Assembly (NCBI RefSeq): GCF_011766325.1
Contig: NZ_BLLG01000019.1
Location: forward strand, 53,405 to 117,404
Length of the DNA stretch: 64,000 nucleotides
Reading direction: 5' to 3'
From: Streptomyces pacificus
GTDB lineage: Bacteria > Actinomycetota > Actinomycetes > Streptomycetales > Streptomycetaceae
This document shows positions 52,732 to 62,422 of the stretch, piece after piece. The notes under the pieces are model-generated. The model had not been told where the DNA came from. It saw only the letters and a program-made list of their open reading frames with translations, and made no database searches. Made by a program: the position numbers and the translations under genes. Each line of letters starts with the position of its first letter. The first letter of the stretch is position 1.

Positions 52732-54384
52732 GTGCTGAGCACCATGCAGGACGTACCACTGACCGTCACCCGCATTCTGAACCACGGGACGACGATCCAC
52801 GGAAGTTCGCACGTCACCACGTGGACGGGCGAGAGCGAGCCGCATCGCCGCAGTTACCGGGAGATCGGCGAACGCGCCGCCCAGCTGGCCCACGCCCTGC
52901 ACGGCGATCTGGGCGTCACCGGTGACGAGCGCGTTGCGACCCTCATGTGGAACAACGCCGAGCACGTCGAGGCCTACTACGCGATCCCCTGTATGGGCGC
53001 GGTCCTGCACACGCTCAACCTGCGGCTGCCCGTCGAGCAGCTGGTGTTCATCGTCAACCACGCCGCCGACCGGGTCGTGATCGTCAACGGTTCGCTGCTG
53101 CCCCTGCTCGCCCCCCTGCTGCCGCATCTGCCGACGGTCGAGCACGTCGTGGTCTCGGGTCCGGGGGACCGCTCGGTGCTGGACGGCGCCGCGGCCCGGG
53201 TGCACGACTACGAGGAACTGCTCGCCGGGAAGCCGACCGCCTACGACTGGCCGGAGCTGGACGAGCGCTCGGCCGCCGCCATGTGCTACACCTCCGGCAC
53301 CACCGGCGAACCCAAGGGCGTGGTGTACTCCCACCGCTCGATCTATCTGCACTCCATGCAGGTCAACATGGCCGAGTCGATGGGGTTGACGGACGCCGAC
53401 ACCAGCCTGGTCGTCGTGCCCCAGTTCCATGTCAACGCCTGGGGGCTGCCGCACGCGGTCCTGATGACCGGCGTGAACATGCTGATGCCCGACCGCTTTC
53501 TGCAGCCGGGCCCGCTCGCCGAGATGATCGAGACCGAGCGTCCGACCCACGCGGCGGCCGTGCCCACCATCTGGCAGGGACTGCTCGCCGACCTCACCGC
53601 CAAGCCGCGCGATGTGAGTTCCCTCACCCAGGTCACCATCGGCGGCGCGGCCTGTCCGCCGTCGCTGATGGAGGCGTTCGACTCGCTGGGCATGCGGGTC
53701 TGCCACGCCTGGGGCATGACCGAGACCTCGCCGCTTGGCACCGTCGCCCGGCCGCCGGCCCACGCCGTCGGCACGGACGCGGAGTTCGGCTACCGGCTGA
53801 CCCAGGGCCGCTTCCCGGCGGGTGTCGAGGCGCGGCTGCGCGGACCGGACGGGGAGTTCCTGCCGTGGGACGGCGAGTCCGCCGGCGAGCTCGAGGTACG
53901 CGGTCCCTGGATCGCGGGCGCCTACTACGGCGGCGCCTCCGGAGAGCCGCAGCGGCCCGCCGACAAGTTCAGCGAGGACGGCTGGCTGAAGACCGGTGAC
54001 GTCGGCGTGATCGGCCCGGACGGCTTCCTCACGCTGACCGACCGTGCCAAGGACGTCATCAAGTCCGGTGGCGAGTGGATCTCGTCCGTCGAGTTGGAGA
54101 ACGCGCTGATGGCGCACCCGGAGGTGGCCGAGGCCGCCGTCGTGGCCGTACCGGACGAGAAGTGGGGCGAGCGCCCGCTGGCGACGGTGGTCCTGACGGA
54201 GGGCGCGACCGCCGACTACGCGGCGCTGAAGGAGTTCCTCGCCGGGCGGATTGCCCGGTGGCAGCTGCCGGAACGGTGGGCCGTCGTCCCGTCCGTGCCG
54301 AAGACCAGCGTGGGCAAGTTCGACAAGAAGGTGATTCGGCGCCAGTACGCGGACGGCGAGCTGCAGGTCACCGAGGTGCGGTAG
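52732..54384 (+). CDS. Long-chain fatty-acid-CoA ligase (AMP-binding)
   Basis: This 550-residue acyl-adenylate-forming enzyme activates a fatty or other carboxylic acid to the CoA thioester. It has the P-loop CYTSGTTGEPKGVVYSH near residue 187, HAWGMTETSPLG (A5), the GWLKTGDVG hinge-region Asp, and the C-terminal PKTSVGKFDKK with catalytic Lys. The GTG at 52732 follows GGGAGG. A TetR-type operator lies upstream. It may feed the MaoC/Ltp operon on its left. Confidence 0.93.
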   Translation: MLSTMQDVPLTVTRILNHGTTIHGSSHVTTWTGESEPHRRSYREIGERAAQLAHALHGDLGVTGDERVATLMWNNAEHVEAYYAIPCMGAVLHTLNLRLPVEQLVFIVNHAADRVVIVNGSLLPLLAPLLPHLPTVEHVVVSGPGDRSVLDGAAARVHDYEELLAGKPTAYDWPELDERSAAAMCYTSGTTGEPKGVVYSHRSIYLHSMQVNMAESMGLTDADTSLVVVPQFHVNAWGLPHAVLMTGVNMLMPDRFLQPGPLAEMIETERPTHAAAVPTIWQGLLADLTAKPRDVSSLTQVTIGGAACPPSLMEAFDSLGMRVCHAWGMTETSPLGTVARPPAHAVGTDAEFGYRLTQGRFPAGVEARLRGPDGEFLPWDGESAGELEVRGPWIAGAYYGGASGEPQRPADKFSEDGWLKTGDVGVIGPDGFLTLTDRAKDVIKSGGEWISSVELENALMAHPEVAEAAVVAVPDEKWGERPLATVVLTEGATADYAALKEFLAGRIARWQLPERWAVVPSVPKTSVGKFDKKVIRRQYADGELQVTEVR

Positions 54385-54456
54385 CACGCCCGGTTCGGGT
54401 ACGGCCCGGTGCGCGCGGTGCACCGGGCCGCCGACCCCCTGCGCGGCTGGACCGGG

Positions 54457-57400
54457 TCAGTTGGTGCCGATCTTCGCGAGCAGGTCCACGATCCGGCCCT
54501 GGACCTCGGCGTTCGTGGAACGCTCCGCCAGGAAGAGGACGGTCTCGCCCGAGGAGAGTCTCGGCAGCTCCGCCTGATCGAGTCCGGCCGAGGTGTAGAC
54601 GACGAGCGGAGTGCGGTTCAACTGCCCGTTCGCGCGCAGCCAGTCGATGATCCCGGCGCGGTGGCGGCGCACCTGCATCAGGTCCATGACCACCAGGTTC
54701 GGGCGCGTCTGCTGGGCGAGCGCCACCGCGTCCGCGTCGGCGGCCGCCCGCGCGACCTGCATTCCGCGCCGCTCCAGTGTGGCCGTCAGCGCGGCCGCGA
54801 TGTCTTCGTGCTGCTCGATCAGCAGTACCCGGGACGGGTGCTGCTCGCTGTCGCGCGGCGCCAGGGCCTTCAGCAGCACGGCGGGGTCCGCCCCGTATGC
54901 GGCCTCGCGCGTCGCCTGGCCCAGCCCGGCCGCCAGCAGCACGGGGACCCCGGCCGCCACCGCGGCCTGGCGGAGCGCCTGCAGCGCAGTACGGGTGATC
55001 GGCCCGGTCAGCGGGTCGACGAACAGAGCGGCCGGGAACGCGGCGATCTGCGCGTCGACTTCCTCACGGGAGTGCACGATCACCGGACGGTACCCGCGCT
55101 CGATCAGCGCCTTCTGGGTGGCGACGTCCGGCGCCGGCCAGACCAGCAGCCGGCGAGGGTTGTCCAGGGGCTCGGGAGGGAGTTCGTCGTCCCGCGGCAG
55201 CGGCGTCGGCCGGTTGGCGACCTCGATCGCGCCTCCGGGGCCGTCCAGCGGCTCCGGCCCCTCCGCGCCCTCGTCCGGCGCACCGATCGCGTACGCCCGG
55301 CCCTCGGTCGGGGCGCCGAGCCGCTGGGACGGGCCGGGGGCGGGCGCCGGGTGGGAGGCCGGGTGCGGTCGAGCCCCTGCCTCCGACACCTGGGGCTCGT
55401 CCTCCTGCCGGGTGGCCAGCTTGCGGCGACGACCGGAGCCGAGGGTCTGACCGCCCGAGGAGGACGGCTGCGGGGGCGCGGTGGGCGCGGTGGGAGCGGT
55501 GGGCACCGCCTGTGGGTCCTGCTGCCGGGCGTGCCGCTGCGCGAGCGACACGCCCTGGCCGAGGGTGCGCACGCTGAACGCCCTGCCATGCGAGGCGTCG
55601 GGGTCGACCGGCTCCGCTGCGGGCATCGGCGCGGCCGTCCCCCGCCCCTGCGTGCTCCCCCCGGCCGCGGGAGCGGGAGCCGGTGCCTCGGCGGGGAGGG
55701 GCTGGGCGGCTCGGCGGCTCGGCGTGGGCGGCTCGGCCGGGACCGGCGCCGCCGGAGGCAGCGGCACGGAACCGGTGTCACCGGGGGGTGCGGTGTTCGC
55801 CACGGGATCCGTACCGGTGCGCGGTGGCACGGGTGCGGTGGGCGTCGCGGGGCTGTCCGGCGGGGGCGGGGTACCGGTGTGCGGTGGCACGGGACCGGTT
55901 GCGGCGGGTGGTACCGGACCGAGGGGGGTGGCCGGCAGAGGGCCGGGCATGGCGGGTGACGCCCGGTCCGGCACGGCGGGTGGAACCGGACCAGGTGCGG
56001 CGGGCATCGCGGAGCCGTTCGGCGGCGGGACCTGGCCGACCTGCGCCGGGATGTCCTGCGCCGGGATGTCCTGGGCCGGGATGTCCTGGGCCGGGATGTC
56101 CTGCTCTGGTGTTCCGCCCTCGACCGGCCGGGCGCGCCGGCGCCCTGCGGGCACGGGGTGTGGTCGCGGCGGGGTGTGGTCGGATTCGGGCTCTGGACGT
56201 ACCAGGTCGTGGCGGCCCGTGTCGGAAGCGCCCGATGGCGGGGTGCGGTCCGCCTCGGCGGGGGGCAGAGCGAAGGGGCCCCGTGGCTCCTGCGCCGGGA
56301 CCTGGCGGTCGGTGCCGGTCGCGAGCACCCGGCGCGCTCGGCGGCCGTCCTGCGGCGCTCCGGTGCTGCCACCCGTGCTGTCGCCTGTGCTGCCTGTGCC
56401 GCCGCCCGTGCTCGAAGCCGCTGCCGCGGCGGCGGGCTCCAGCGCGGGGAGGTCCTGACCGCCGGCCTGACCGCCGCTCCGGCCACCGGCCCGACGGCCG
56501 CCCTGGCCGTCGCCGCCGCTCCCGCCGGCAGCCGGTCCGATGGCCGGGGAGGCGTCCGGGGCCGAGCCCGCCGAGGGCAGCGCGGGAAGAGCCGCCCGGG
56601 CGCGCCGGGCCCGCCGCCCGGTGCCCTCCCGGGGCGCGGCCTCCGGTCCCACACCCTGGGGCGGGACCGTGTCACCCAGCGCCGGGCGGCCGGCGCCGGC
56701 CTCCGCCGCGGTGACCACCAAGCCGTCCTGCACGGCCGGGAGCGCGGCCAGTCCGGACTCGACGGGGCTCGGCCGGCCGCGTCGGCGACCCGTACCGCCG
56801 GTCGCCGCCGGGGACGATTCGCCGCCGGTTGCGGTGCCTTCAGATCCGCCCGCCCCACCGCTCGTGTCCGTGCCCCTACCCGCTGCCTTGGGCAGCCCTG
56901 GCAGTCCGGGGGCCGCCGGGATGCCTCCCGGCCCCATGGCCGGGTCACCCGGGGCCCCGGGGGTGCCGCCTGGGCCCACCGGCAGGTCACCCGGGCCCAC
57001 CGGCAGGTCACCCGGGCCCACCGGCAGGTCACCCGGGCCCACCGGGCTCTCCAGGAAGGCGTCCGTCGAGGCGCGCCGCGCCCGCCGCCGCCCGCCGCCG
57101 GACGTGGTCTGGGCCGGGAGGGTGACGGACGCCTGCTGCTCCGGTGCCGCCCCTGGTTCCGCTACCGCCGGCGCCCCCGTGGGCGCCGGCGCTCCTGCTC
57201 CGCCGCCGAGTGGCACTTCCAGGACGTAGGCGCTGCCGCTGGTGCCCGGCACCTCGTGCGTCTGCAGCACACCGCCGTGCGCCGTCACGATGCCCCGGAC
57301 GATGGGCGCGTGCACCGGGTCGCCGCCGGAGTAGGGGCCGCGCACCTCGATCCGTACGACATCGCCCCGCTGCGCCGCGGCAACCACGATGGTCGAGTCG

Positions 57401-58860
57401 ACGTACCCGGTCACGGGTACCGTCCTGGCCTTGCCCGTCGAGTCGATCCCCGCGACATCGGCGACGAGATGCGCCAACGCGGTCGCCAGCCGAGCGCCGT
57501 CGACCTCGGCTTCGATCGGCGGGGCGTGGACTGCGAACTGGGCCCGTCCGGGACCGATCAGCTCGACCGCGCCCTCGACACCCGCGGCCACGACCGCGTC
57601 GAGCAGCACGACGCCCTTGTGCAGCCCCTCCGCGCCGGAGTCCAGCATCTGGTAGCCGAGGACGTTGTCGACCAGGGTCGTCATCCGGGCGTAACCCGCG
57701 GCCAGATGGTGGAGGATCTGGTTGGCCTCCGGCCACAGCTGTCCGGCCGGATCGGCGGCCAGCTTCCCGAGTTCGCGGCGCAGCTCCTCCAGGGGGCCGC
57801 GAAGCGCGTCCCCGAGTACCGCGGCCAGCTGGGCGTGCCGGGCGGTCAGCGAGGCCTCCCGCTCCTCGCGGGTCTCGATCTCGGTGGTGTACTGCTCGGC
57901 CCTGTCGGCGATCTCCGCGAGGTGCCTCTCGGTCAGCTCCGCCAGCTCCGCCGCGTGCCGCTCGTCCCGCTCGGCCATGTCGGCCGCGTACTTCTCGTCC
58001 CGCGCGGCGATTTCGGCGGCGTGCCGCTCCGCCTGCTCCTCGTAGGGCCGCCGGTCGGTGAACGTCATGACCGCCCCGACCAGCTGCTCCCCGTCCCGGA
58101 CCGGCGCGGTGGTCAGATCGACCGGTACCCGCTTGCCGTTCTTGGCCCACAGCACCTGGCCGCGAACCCGGTGCTTGCGCCCGGACTTGAGCGTGTCGGC
58201 GAGCGGGGACTCGTCGTACGGGAACGGTTCGCCGTCCGGGCGCGAGTGCAGGATCAGCGGGTGCAGTTCCTCGCCGCCGAGGTCGCTGGCGCGGAAGCCG
58301 AGGATCTGGGCGGCCGCCGGGTTGACGAGGACGACGCGGCCGTCGGTGTCGGTGCCCACCACGCCCTCGGCGGCGGCCCGCAGGATCATCTCGGTCTGCC
58401 GCTGGGAGCGGGCGAGTTCGGCCTCGGTGTCGATGGTGCCGGACAGATCGCGCACGACCAGCATCAGCAGTTCGTCGCCGGTGTAGCCGCCGCCTCCGCC
58501 GGTCCCGGCGGGCGAGGCGTACGCCGCACGGCCGTCCTCCAGGCCGGCGCTGGTCACCTCAGCGGGGAACTCGCCTCCGTCGGTGCGGCGGGCGACCATC
58601 CGGGTCGGCTTGGTGCGGCCGCGCTTGCCGACGGAGTCGGGGCGCCGCATCGAGCCCGGGATGAGCTTGGAGTCGAAGGCCGGCAGCAGGTCGAGGAGCC
58701 CGCGCCCGACGAGCGCGGTGCCGGGGGCCTCGAACATCTCGAGGGCGATGGTGTTGGCGTTGACCACCGTGCCGTTGCAGTTGACGAGGACGAGCCCGTC
58801 CGGGAGCGCGTCGAGTATGGCGGCGAGGCGAGCAGCGCCTCGGGATGGCCTGCTGCTCAC
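54457..58860 (-). CDS. Giant PAS / kinase-like / receiver protein with disordered linker
   Basis: This 1467-residue cytoplasmic signalling protein has two PAS domains (about 10-125 and 150-275), a coiled coil of repeated ERHAAEIAARDE-type heptads (280-350), and a histidine-kinase-like region (350-550). The expected phospho-acceptor His is absent (ALRGPLEELRREL) and the ATP-lid is degenerate. A Pro/Gly-rich disordered linker of about 600 residues follows, with GPGDLPV and AQDIP tandem repeats. Two receiver-like domains (about 1190-1467) end the protein. The first keeps FVDPLTG and LLKAL (Asp, Lys); the second keeps VMDLMQ but lacks the Lys. The GTG at 58860 is the start. Confidence 0.85.
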   Translation of the reverse strand: MSSRPSRGAARLAAILDALPDGLVLVNCNGTVVNANTIALEMFEAPGTALVGRGLLDLLPAFDSKLIPGSMRRPDSVGKRGRTKPTRMVARRTDGGEFPAEVTSAGLEDGRAAYASPAGTGGGGGYTGDELLMLVVRDLSGTIDTEAELARSQRQTEMILRAAAEGVVGTDTDGRVVLVNPAAAQILGFRASDLGGEELHPLILHSRPDGEPFPYDESPLADTLKSGRKHRVRGQVLWAKNGKRVPVDLTTAPVRDGEQLVGAVMTFTDRRPYEEQAERHAAEIAARDEKYAADMAERDERHAAELAELTERHLAEIADRAEQYTTEIETREEREASLTARHAQLAAVLGDALRGPLEELRRELGKLAADPAGQLWPEANQILHHLAAGYARMTTLVDNVLGYQMLDSGAEGLHKGVVLLDAVVAAGVEGAVELIGPGRAQFAVHAPPIEAEVDGARLATALAHLVADVAGIDSTGKARTVPVTGYVDSTIVVAAAQRGDVVRIEVRGPYSGGDPVHAPIVRGIVTAHGGVLQTHEVPGTSGSAYVLEVPLGGGAGAPAPTGAPAVAEPGAAPEQQASVTLPAQTTSGGGRRRARRASTDAFLESPVGPGDLPVGPGDLPVGPGDLPVGPGGTPGAPGDPAMGPGGIPAAPGLPGLPKAAGRGTDTSGGAGGSEGTATGGESSPAATGGTGRRRGRPSPVESGLAALPAVQDGLVVTAAEAGAGRPALGDTVPPQGVGPEAAPREGTGRRARRARAALPALPSAGSAPDASPAIGPAAGGSGGDGQGGRRAGGRSGGQAGGQDLPALEPAAAAAASSTGGGTGSTGDSTGGSTGAPQDGRRARRVLATGTDRQVPAQEPRGPFALPPAEADRTPPSGASDTGRHDLVRPEPESDHTPPRPHPVPAGRRRARPVEGGTPEQDIPAQDIPAQDIPAQDIPAQVGQVPPPNGSAMPAAPGPVPPAVPDRASPAMPGPLPATPLGPVPPAATGPVPPHTGTPPPPDSPATPTAPVPPRTGTDPVANTAPPGDTGSVPLPPAAPVPAEPPTPSRRAAQPLPAEAPAPAPAAGGSTQGRGTAAPMPAAEPVDPDASHGRAFSVRTLGQGVSLAQRHARQQDPQAVPTAPTAPTAPPQPSSSGGQTLGSGRRRKLATRQEDEPQVSEAGARPHPASHPAPAPGPSQRLGAPTEGRAYAIGAPDEGAEGPEPLDGPGGAIEVANRPTPLPRDDELPPEPLDNPRRLLVWPAPDVATQKALIERGYRPVIVHSREEVDAQIAAFPAALFVDPLTGPITRTALQALRQAAVAAGVPVLLAAGLGQATREAAYGADPAVLLKALAPRDSEQHPSRVLLIEQHEDIAAALTATLERRGMQVARAAADADAVALAQQTRPNLVVMDLMQVRRHRAGIIDWLRANGQLNRTPLVVYTSAGLDQAELPRLSSGETVLFLAERSTNAEVQGRIVDLLAKIGTN
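56045..56104 (-). repeat. 15-bp in-frame repeat, 4 units
   Basis: Four GCCGGGATGTCCTGC-type units encode Ala-Gln-Asp-Ile-Pro repeats in the linker of the giant PAS/receiver protein. Confidence 0.9.
56972..57046 (-). repeat. 21-bp in-frame repeat, 3.5 units
   Basis: Units starting at 56972, 56993, 57014 and 57035 share GGGCCCACCGGCAGGTCACC and encode Gly-Pro-Gly-Asp-Leu-Pro-Val repeats in the giant PAS/receiver protein. Confidence 0.9.
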
Positions 58861-59517
58861 GACGACGCTTCCTCTCTGACTTACAGCGACCTACGGCATC
58901 TTGTGGCGGACGGCCGGGGCCTGCTGACCTCGCGACCGCAGCGTGTCACAGGAGGGAGTCTAAGGGCTGGAGATACGGCAGCGGCGGTGGATGAGGGGGA
59001 GCTCCCACCGGGGTCCTGTGTTCACACGGTCGTGCGGTGCCGACCGCCGGGTCCGCTGACCTGGGCGCGGCCGGACCGTCCGGGGCGCCGGGCCCCGCCT
59101 CGGGGCTCGGGCACGCGTCGGCTGGGGCCGGGGCCGAAACCCCGGGACGGGTTACGCGCGGGCGCTGGACGGGCTGTCCGCAGGGGGCCTCCGCGGTGGC
59201 GCCGAGCGGACGACCGCCCCGGCACGAGACCGGCGGCGCCCGCCCGGAAGCGCCGGATGACGTTCGGGAGCGGACGGCCGGGGAACGGCGGGGGCGGCCG
59301 GGGTGGCCGGACCGTCCGGGGCGCCGGGAACGGCCGGGGCGGGCGGACGCCGGGTGGGTGGGGGATGAGGGGACGAGCCGGCCGGGGCGCCGTCCCCCAT
59401 CGGGGTGTTGTACCGGGGCGTCATGTCCGGGCAGCGCCCGCCCCGCGGTCCCCCGCGGTCGCTGCGTCCCCTGCGTTCCGTGCGGTCCCTGCGTTCCGTG
59501 CGGTCCCTGCGTTCCGT
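58861..59517. other. Gap upstream of the PAS/receiver gene
   Basis: The part next to 58861 must hold the promoter of the minus-strand PAS/receiver gene. Near 59471-59520 an 18-bp unit beginning CTGCGTTCCGTGCGG repeats about 2.7 times just past the SSI-like gene's stop. No gene is supported in between. Confidence 0.5.
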
Positions 59518-60033
59518 TCAGCCTGTGCGGGCGTCGCCGTGGCGGGTGGTCGGGAGGAGCGGCTCCAGGGCCTCCCAGCGGCGGATCTCGCAGCCGTTCG
59601 TGCGGTCGAACGCGGCGTCGACGCGCTGGCCGTGCCAGGTCCCGGTGATCCGCGCGGTGGCCGGGCCGCCGTGCTGCATCGTGCACATGGCGTCCCCGTC
59701 GACCGGGCGGAACGGGTCCTGCCGCTCCGTCGCGAACTCGGCGAGCCGCTCGCAGGCGGCCCGTGCCTCGGGGTGCGAGCCACCCGCCGTACCGTTCCCG
59801 GCGCCGCACGTCAGCTCGTATGTGCCGTCGGCGCGGGGGTTCCCGGTCTCCGCGGTGGTCACGGTGAGCCGGTCGCCGGGCGCGGACCCGGCCTGTTCCC
59901 GCGGGCCGGCCTCGAGCAGCGGCAGCGGCAGCGGGGCGCGCGGGGCGGCGTCCGCGGTCGGCGCGGCGGCTGCCAGCGCGGCGAGGGAGGCCGTCGCCGT
60001 CGCGGCGGCGGTGAGGACGAGACGACGCAGCAT
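59518..60033 (-). CDS. Secreted SSI-type (subtilisin inhibitor-like) protease inhibitor
   Basis: This 171-residue exported protein has a signal peptide (MLRRLVLTAAATATAS, cleaved near ADA). The mature region has the SSI pattern of four Cys in two pairs: YELTCGAGN with ACERLAEF, and AMCTMQHGG with RTNGCEI. The C-terminal TGTWHGQRVDAAFDRTNGC matches the family. The reactive-site loop around AMCTMQ is altered from the usual AMCPMVY, so specificity may differ. ATG 60033 is clear. Confidence 0.88.
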   Translation of the reverse strand: MLRRLVLTAAATATASLAALAAAAPTADAAPRAPLPLPLLEAGPREQAGSAPGDRLTVTTAETGNPRADGTYELTCGAGNGTAGGSHPEARAACERLAEFATERQDPFRPVDGDAMCTMQHGGPATARITGTWHGQRVDAAFDRTNGCEIRRWEALEPLLPTTRHGDARTG

Positions 60034-60161
60034 GCGTACTCCTGGTGGCGAAGGTCTGGGGGCGGAGCCCCGCTCCGGGGTCGGCGCTCCGGCATCTCCA
60101 ACGCTCCGGCTGCCGCGGCGTTGCGCAATCCCGACTGCGCCGATCGGGGCGTGTGCGGGTC

Positions 60162-60189
60162 TTTGCCCGGGAGCCCGCGTGCCTAGTAC
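60162..60189 (+). promoter_or_regulatory. Putative promoter of tRNA-Ser(GCU)
   Basis: TTTGCC (60162-60167) and TAGTAC (60184-60189) are 16 bp apart and about 78 bp upstream of the tRNA. Confidence 0.45.
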
Positions 60190-60266
60190 CGTGGGGAGCG
60201 ATTGGTGACACCCCACCCGGCTGTGTCATCATCTGCACGCACCACTCGCGACCGCGCGAGTGGGCT

Positions 60267-60357
60267 GGAGGCGTCGCCTAGTCCGGTCTATGGCGCCGCA
60301 CTGCTAATGCGGTTTGGGGTTTACCCCCCATCGAGGGTTCAAATCCCTCCGCCTCCG
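60267..60357 (+). tRNA. tRNA-Ser (anticodon GCU)
   Basis: This 91-nt type II serine tRNA has acceptor GGAGGCG paired with CGCCTCC, anticodon loop CTGCTAA (GCU), a long variable arm, T-loop GTTCAAATC and discriminator G. An integrase remnant starts 63 nt downstream facing it, which suggests past integration here. No duplicate of the tRNA 3' end was found in the window. Confidence 0.96.
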
Positions 60358-60420
60358 CCCCTTGACCAGGGAGTCCGGCTGATTCCGGCCGGGCTCCCCG
60401 AGTCGTTCTCAGAGCCATTC

Positions 60421-60870
60421 TCAGCCGCCGGACGGCATGCTGATGGCACCGGCAACCGCGGGCCTGATGGCACGCGGGATGAACGCCGCGATCCGGCGCG
60501 TGGCGTCCGCCGCCCTCTCCTCGGCTATGTCCGCGTACACGTCCTTCGTGAACGCCACGGAGGCGTGCCCGAGGACCTCGCTCGCGAACCTGTCGTCGAC
60601 CCCGGCGGCGATCGGCATCGTCGCCGCGCCGTGCCTCAGGTCGTGGAAGCGGACGGGCGGGAGCACCATCCGCAGCGCGACGTCCACGGCGGCCTCCGTC
60701 GTCCGGTGCTTCCGGGCGATCCGCGCGACCGGTCAGCCCTCGCCGACCCTCTTCCTGATGTTGCCGTACCGCTCGATCAGGATCCCGAACCGGCTGGAGA
60801 GGTACGCGGGCTTGAGCGCTTGCCGTCCTCGTGGCAAGTAGACGTGGCCCCACGGCCAAGAGCTGAGGGG
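60421..60870 (-). pseudogene. Tyrosine-recombinase (integrase) remnant at tRNA-Ser(GCU)
   Basis: The C-terminal catalytic part of a phage/ICE-type integrase is readable in one frame. It has KPAYLSSRFGILIERYG, then an in-frame TGA at 60733-60735 after RVGEG, then ARKHRTTEAAVDVALR, VRFHDLRHGAAT (His-x-x-Arg), LGHASVAFTKDVY (His and Tyr nucleophile). The stop is probably a Trp (TGG) to TGA change. The N-terminal half is missing. It ends 63 nt from the tRNA, as active integrases do. Confidence 0.8.
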
Positions 60871-60989
60871 TCCCGGCGCCCTCGATCGCCACCAGTTCAC
60901 TCCTCCTCTGGAGCGGGCCGGTCCACATCGATGAACACCGACGAAACGGATCAAGGAGGGCGCTCATGGATGACGGCCTGCTGTCGACC

Positions 60990-61301
60990 TCATCCCAGAC
61001 CGGTGCATACCTCCTGCGTCGGCTCGACGGCGTCCACCAGGGCGCCGTACCTGCGGGCCAGGTGGACGGCCTGGTGGCCGGGGCCCGATCCGACGGCCAG
61101 GACTCTCCTTCCGCGGACTGGGCCGAGCACTTCGGCACCCGGTCCCACGCCGTCCGAGAACCCCCGCCTGATCACGTCGGGGACCGGCGGCATGGAGCCG
61201 CGGTCCAACTGCATCTGCCCGTAGCGGACCCAGCTCTCCTCGTTCGCCGCGTAAGCCTTCAACTCGATCGTTCTCCCTCGTGTCGAAGACGGGGCGTTCA
61301 C
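60990..61301 (-). pseudogene. Truncated SAM-dependent methyltransferase
   Basis: This 103-residue fragment starts as a methyltransferase (ESWVRYGQMQLDRGS, then VLAVGSGPGHQAVHLARRYG as SAM motif I) but stops soon after VDAVEPTQEV. More than half of the domain is missing. It lies 24 nt after the kinase-like remnant and was probably cargo of the element that carried the integrase. Confidence 0.65.
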
Positions 61302-61325
61302 TTGCTGGTGCAGGACGAAGCGACC

Positions 61326-61966
61326 TCAGACATCGGAGATCTGTCCGGCGAGTTCAGCCGCCGTTGGCCGCTCTCCGGCCGGGGCCAGTAGCGCGCCCTC
61401 GAGGAGCTGCTGCAGCTCCGGCCAAGGACGGTCCGCGTCCAGGGGGATCCCGCCCGTAGCGATCGCTTCGCGGACTCCCGCAGCGCCGAGCTCGCGCGGC
61501 AGGAGGCACGCCCGCTCGTAGTCGAGCGGCCAGCGCCCGGTGATGCAGGTCCACAGCACACCCGCGAGCGTGTACACCTCGGCGGCCGGGCTCGGCGCGA
61601 CCGGGCGGACGCCGGCGACCGACCACCGCTGCGGCCGGCTCGGGGGCGAGGAGATGCGGGATGCCGCCGCGGAACATGCCGCTCGGCTCGAACCCTGGCC
61701 GCCAGGCCCACGACAGGTCGATCAGCCTTCCGCCGTCCTTCGTGTGGATCGCGTGCTCGGGCTGGAGGTCGGCGTGCACCCACCCGCGCGCGTGGAGGTC
61801 GGTGCGGGTTGCGGACGATCTCCGTCTTGTGTGCCCTGTGCTCCGCCATGAGGGCGGCAGCACGCGCGCGGGCCGCTCGCAGGGGCGCCCACTCTACGGT
61901 CGTGCGCACTCCGCGGTGCCCGAGCGGACCGGTCGCGGTGCGGGCGTGGTGCGTCAGTTCGCCCAC
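61326..61966 (-). pseudogene. Frameshifted protein-kinase-like gene
   Basis: Pieces of a Ser/Thr-kinase-like domain occur in different minus-strand frames. LHARGWVHADLQPEHAI (HxD catalytic loop) and RLIDLSWAWRPG (DFG-like) are in one frame. VYTLAGVLWTCITGRWPLDYE and GERPTAAELAGQI (C-lobe) are in another. An N-terminal piece (TTVEWAPLRAARARAAAL) is in a third. At least two frameshifts have inactivated it. Confidence 0.65.
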
Positions 61967-62341
61967 TGCGCTCGCCTCCTCTGGTGGTCGCCGGCGTACC
62001 GCAGGAGAAGCACCACGGACTTGCCGAACAGCTGGCCCGACCGCCGGGGCTTCGGTCGTTTCCGGCGCACGCCCCGCGGCTCCCCCTGCCCCGAGCCGCC
62101 GCTGAGCCCGCCCGGGCGATCCCTTGACCCCCGCCCCGGCTGTCCGCGGCGGGCGCCCCGGGCCACTCCCCTGTGTCGGGGGCGTCGGCCGACCATGGCC
62201 CCAGTGGGGGGGGGCGCCCCTACGGCCGTCCGGGCATTTGTGCAGGTCAAAGGGGGTTTGGTCAATGGATTTCGCCTGGCGCCACAGGTCATGTAATGTT
62301 GTTCCCGCAACGCCGACCGGGCCGAGGAGCCTGGTTCACAA
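61967..62341. other. Gap upstream of tRNA-Arg
   Basis: No gene is supported. TTCGCC (62271-62276) and TAATGT (62294-62299), 17 bp apart, may be the tRNA-Arg promoter, about 40 bp upstream of the tRNA. Confidence 0.45.
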
Positions 62342-62414
62342 GCACTCGTAGCTTAACGGATAGAGCATCTGACTACGGATCAGAAGGTTGCAGGTTCGAA
62401 TCCTGCCGAGTGCA
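62342..62414 (+). tRNA. tRNA-Arg (anticodon ACG)
   Basis: This 73-nt tRNA has acceptor GCACTCG paired with CGAGTGC, anticodon loop CTACGGA (ACG), T-loop GTTCGAATC and discriminator A. CCA is not encoded. An integrase fragment ends 58 nt downstream. Confidence 0.96.
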
Positions 62415-62422
62415 CACAGCTG

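Noticed and set aside
56158..60186. 1342-residue plus-strand open frame
   Set aside because: Antisense to the PAS/receiver and SSI-like genes; composition is typical of a shadow frame and no domain is recognisable.
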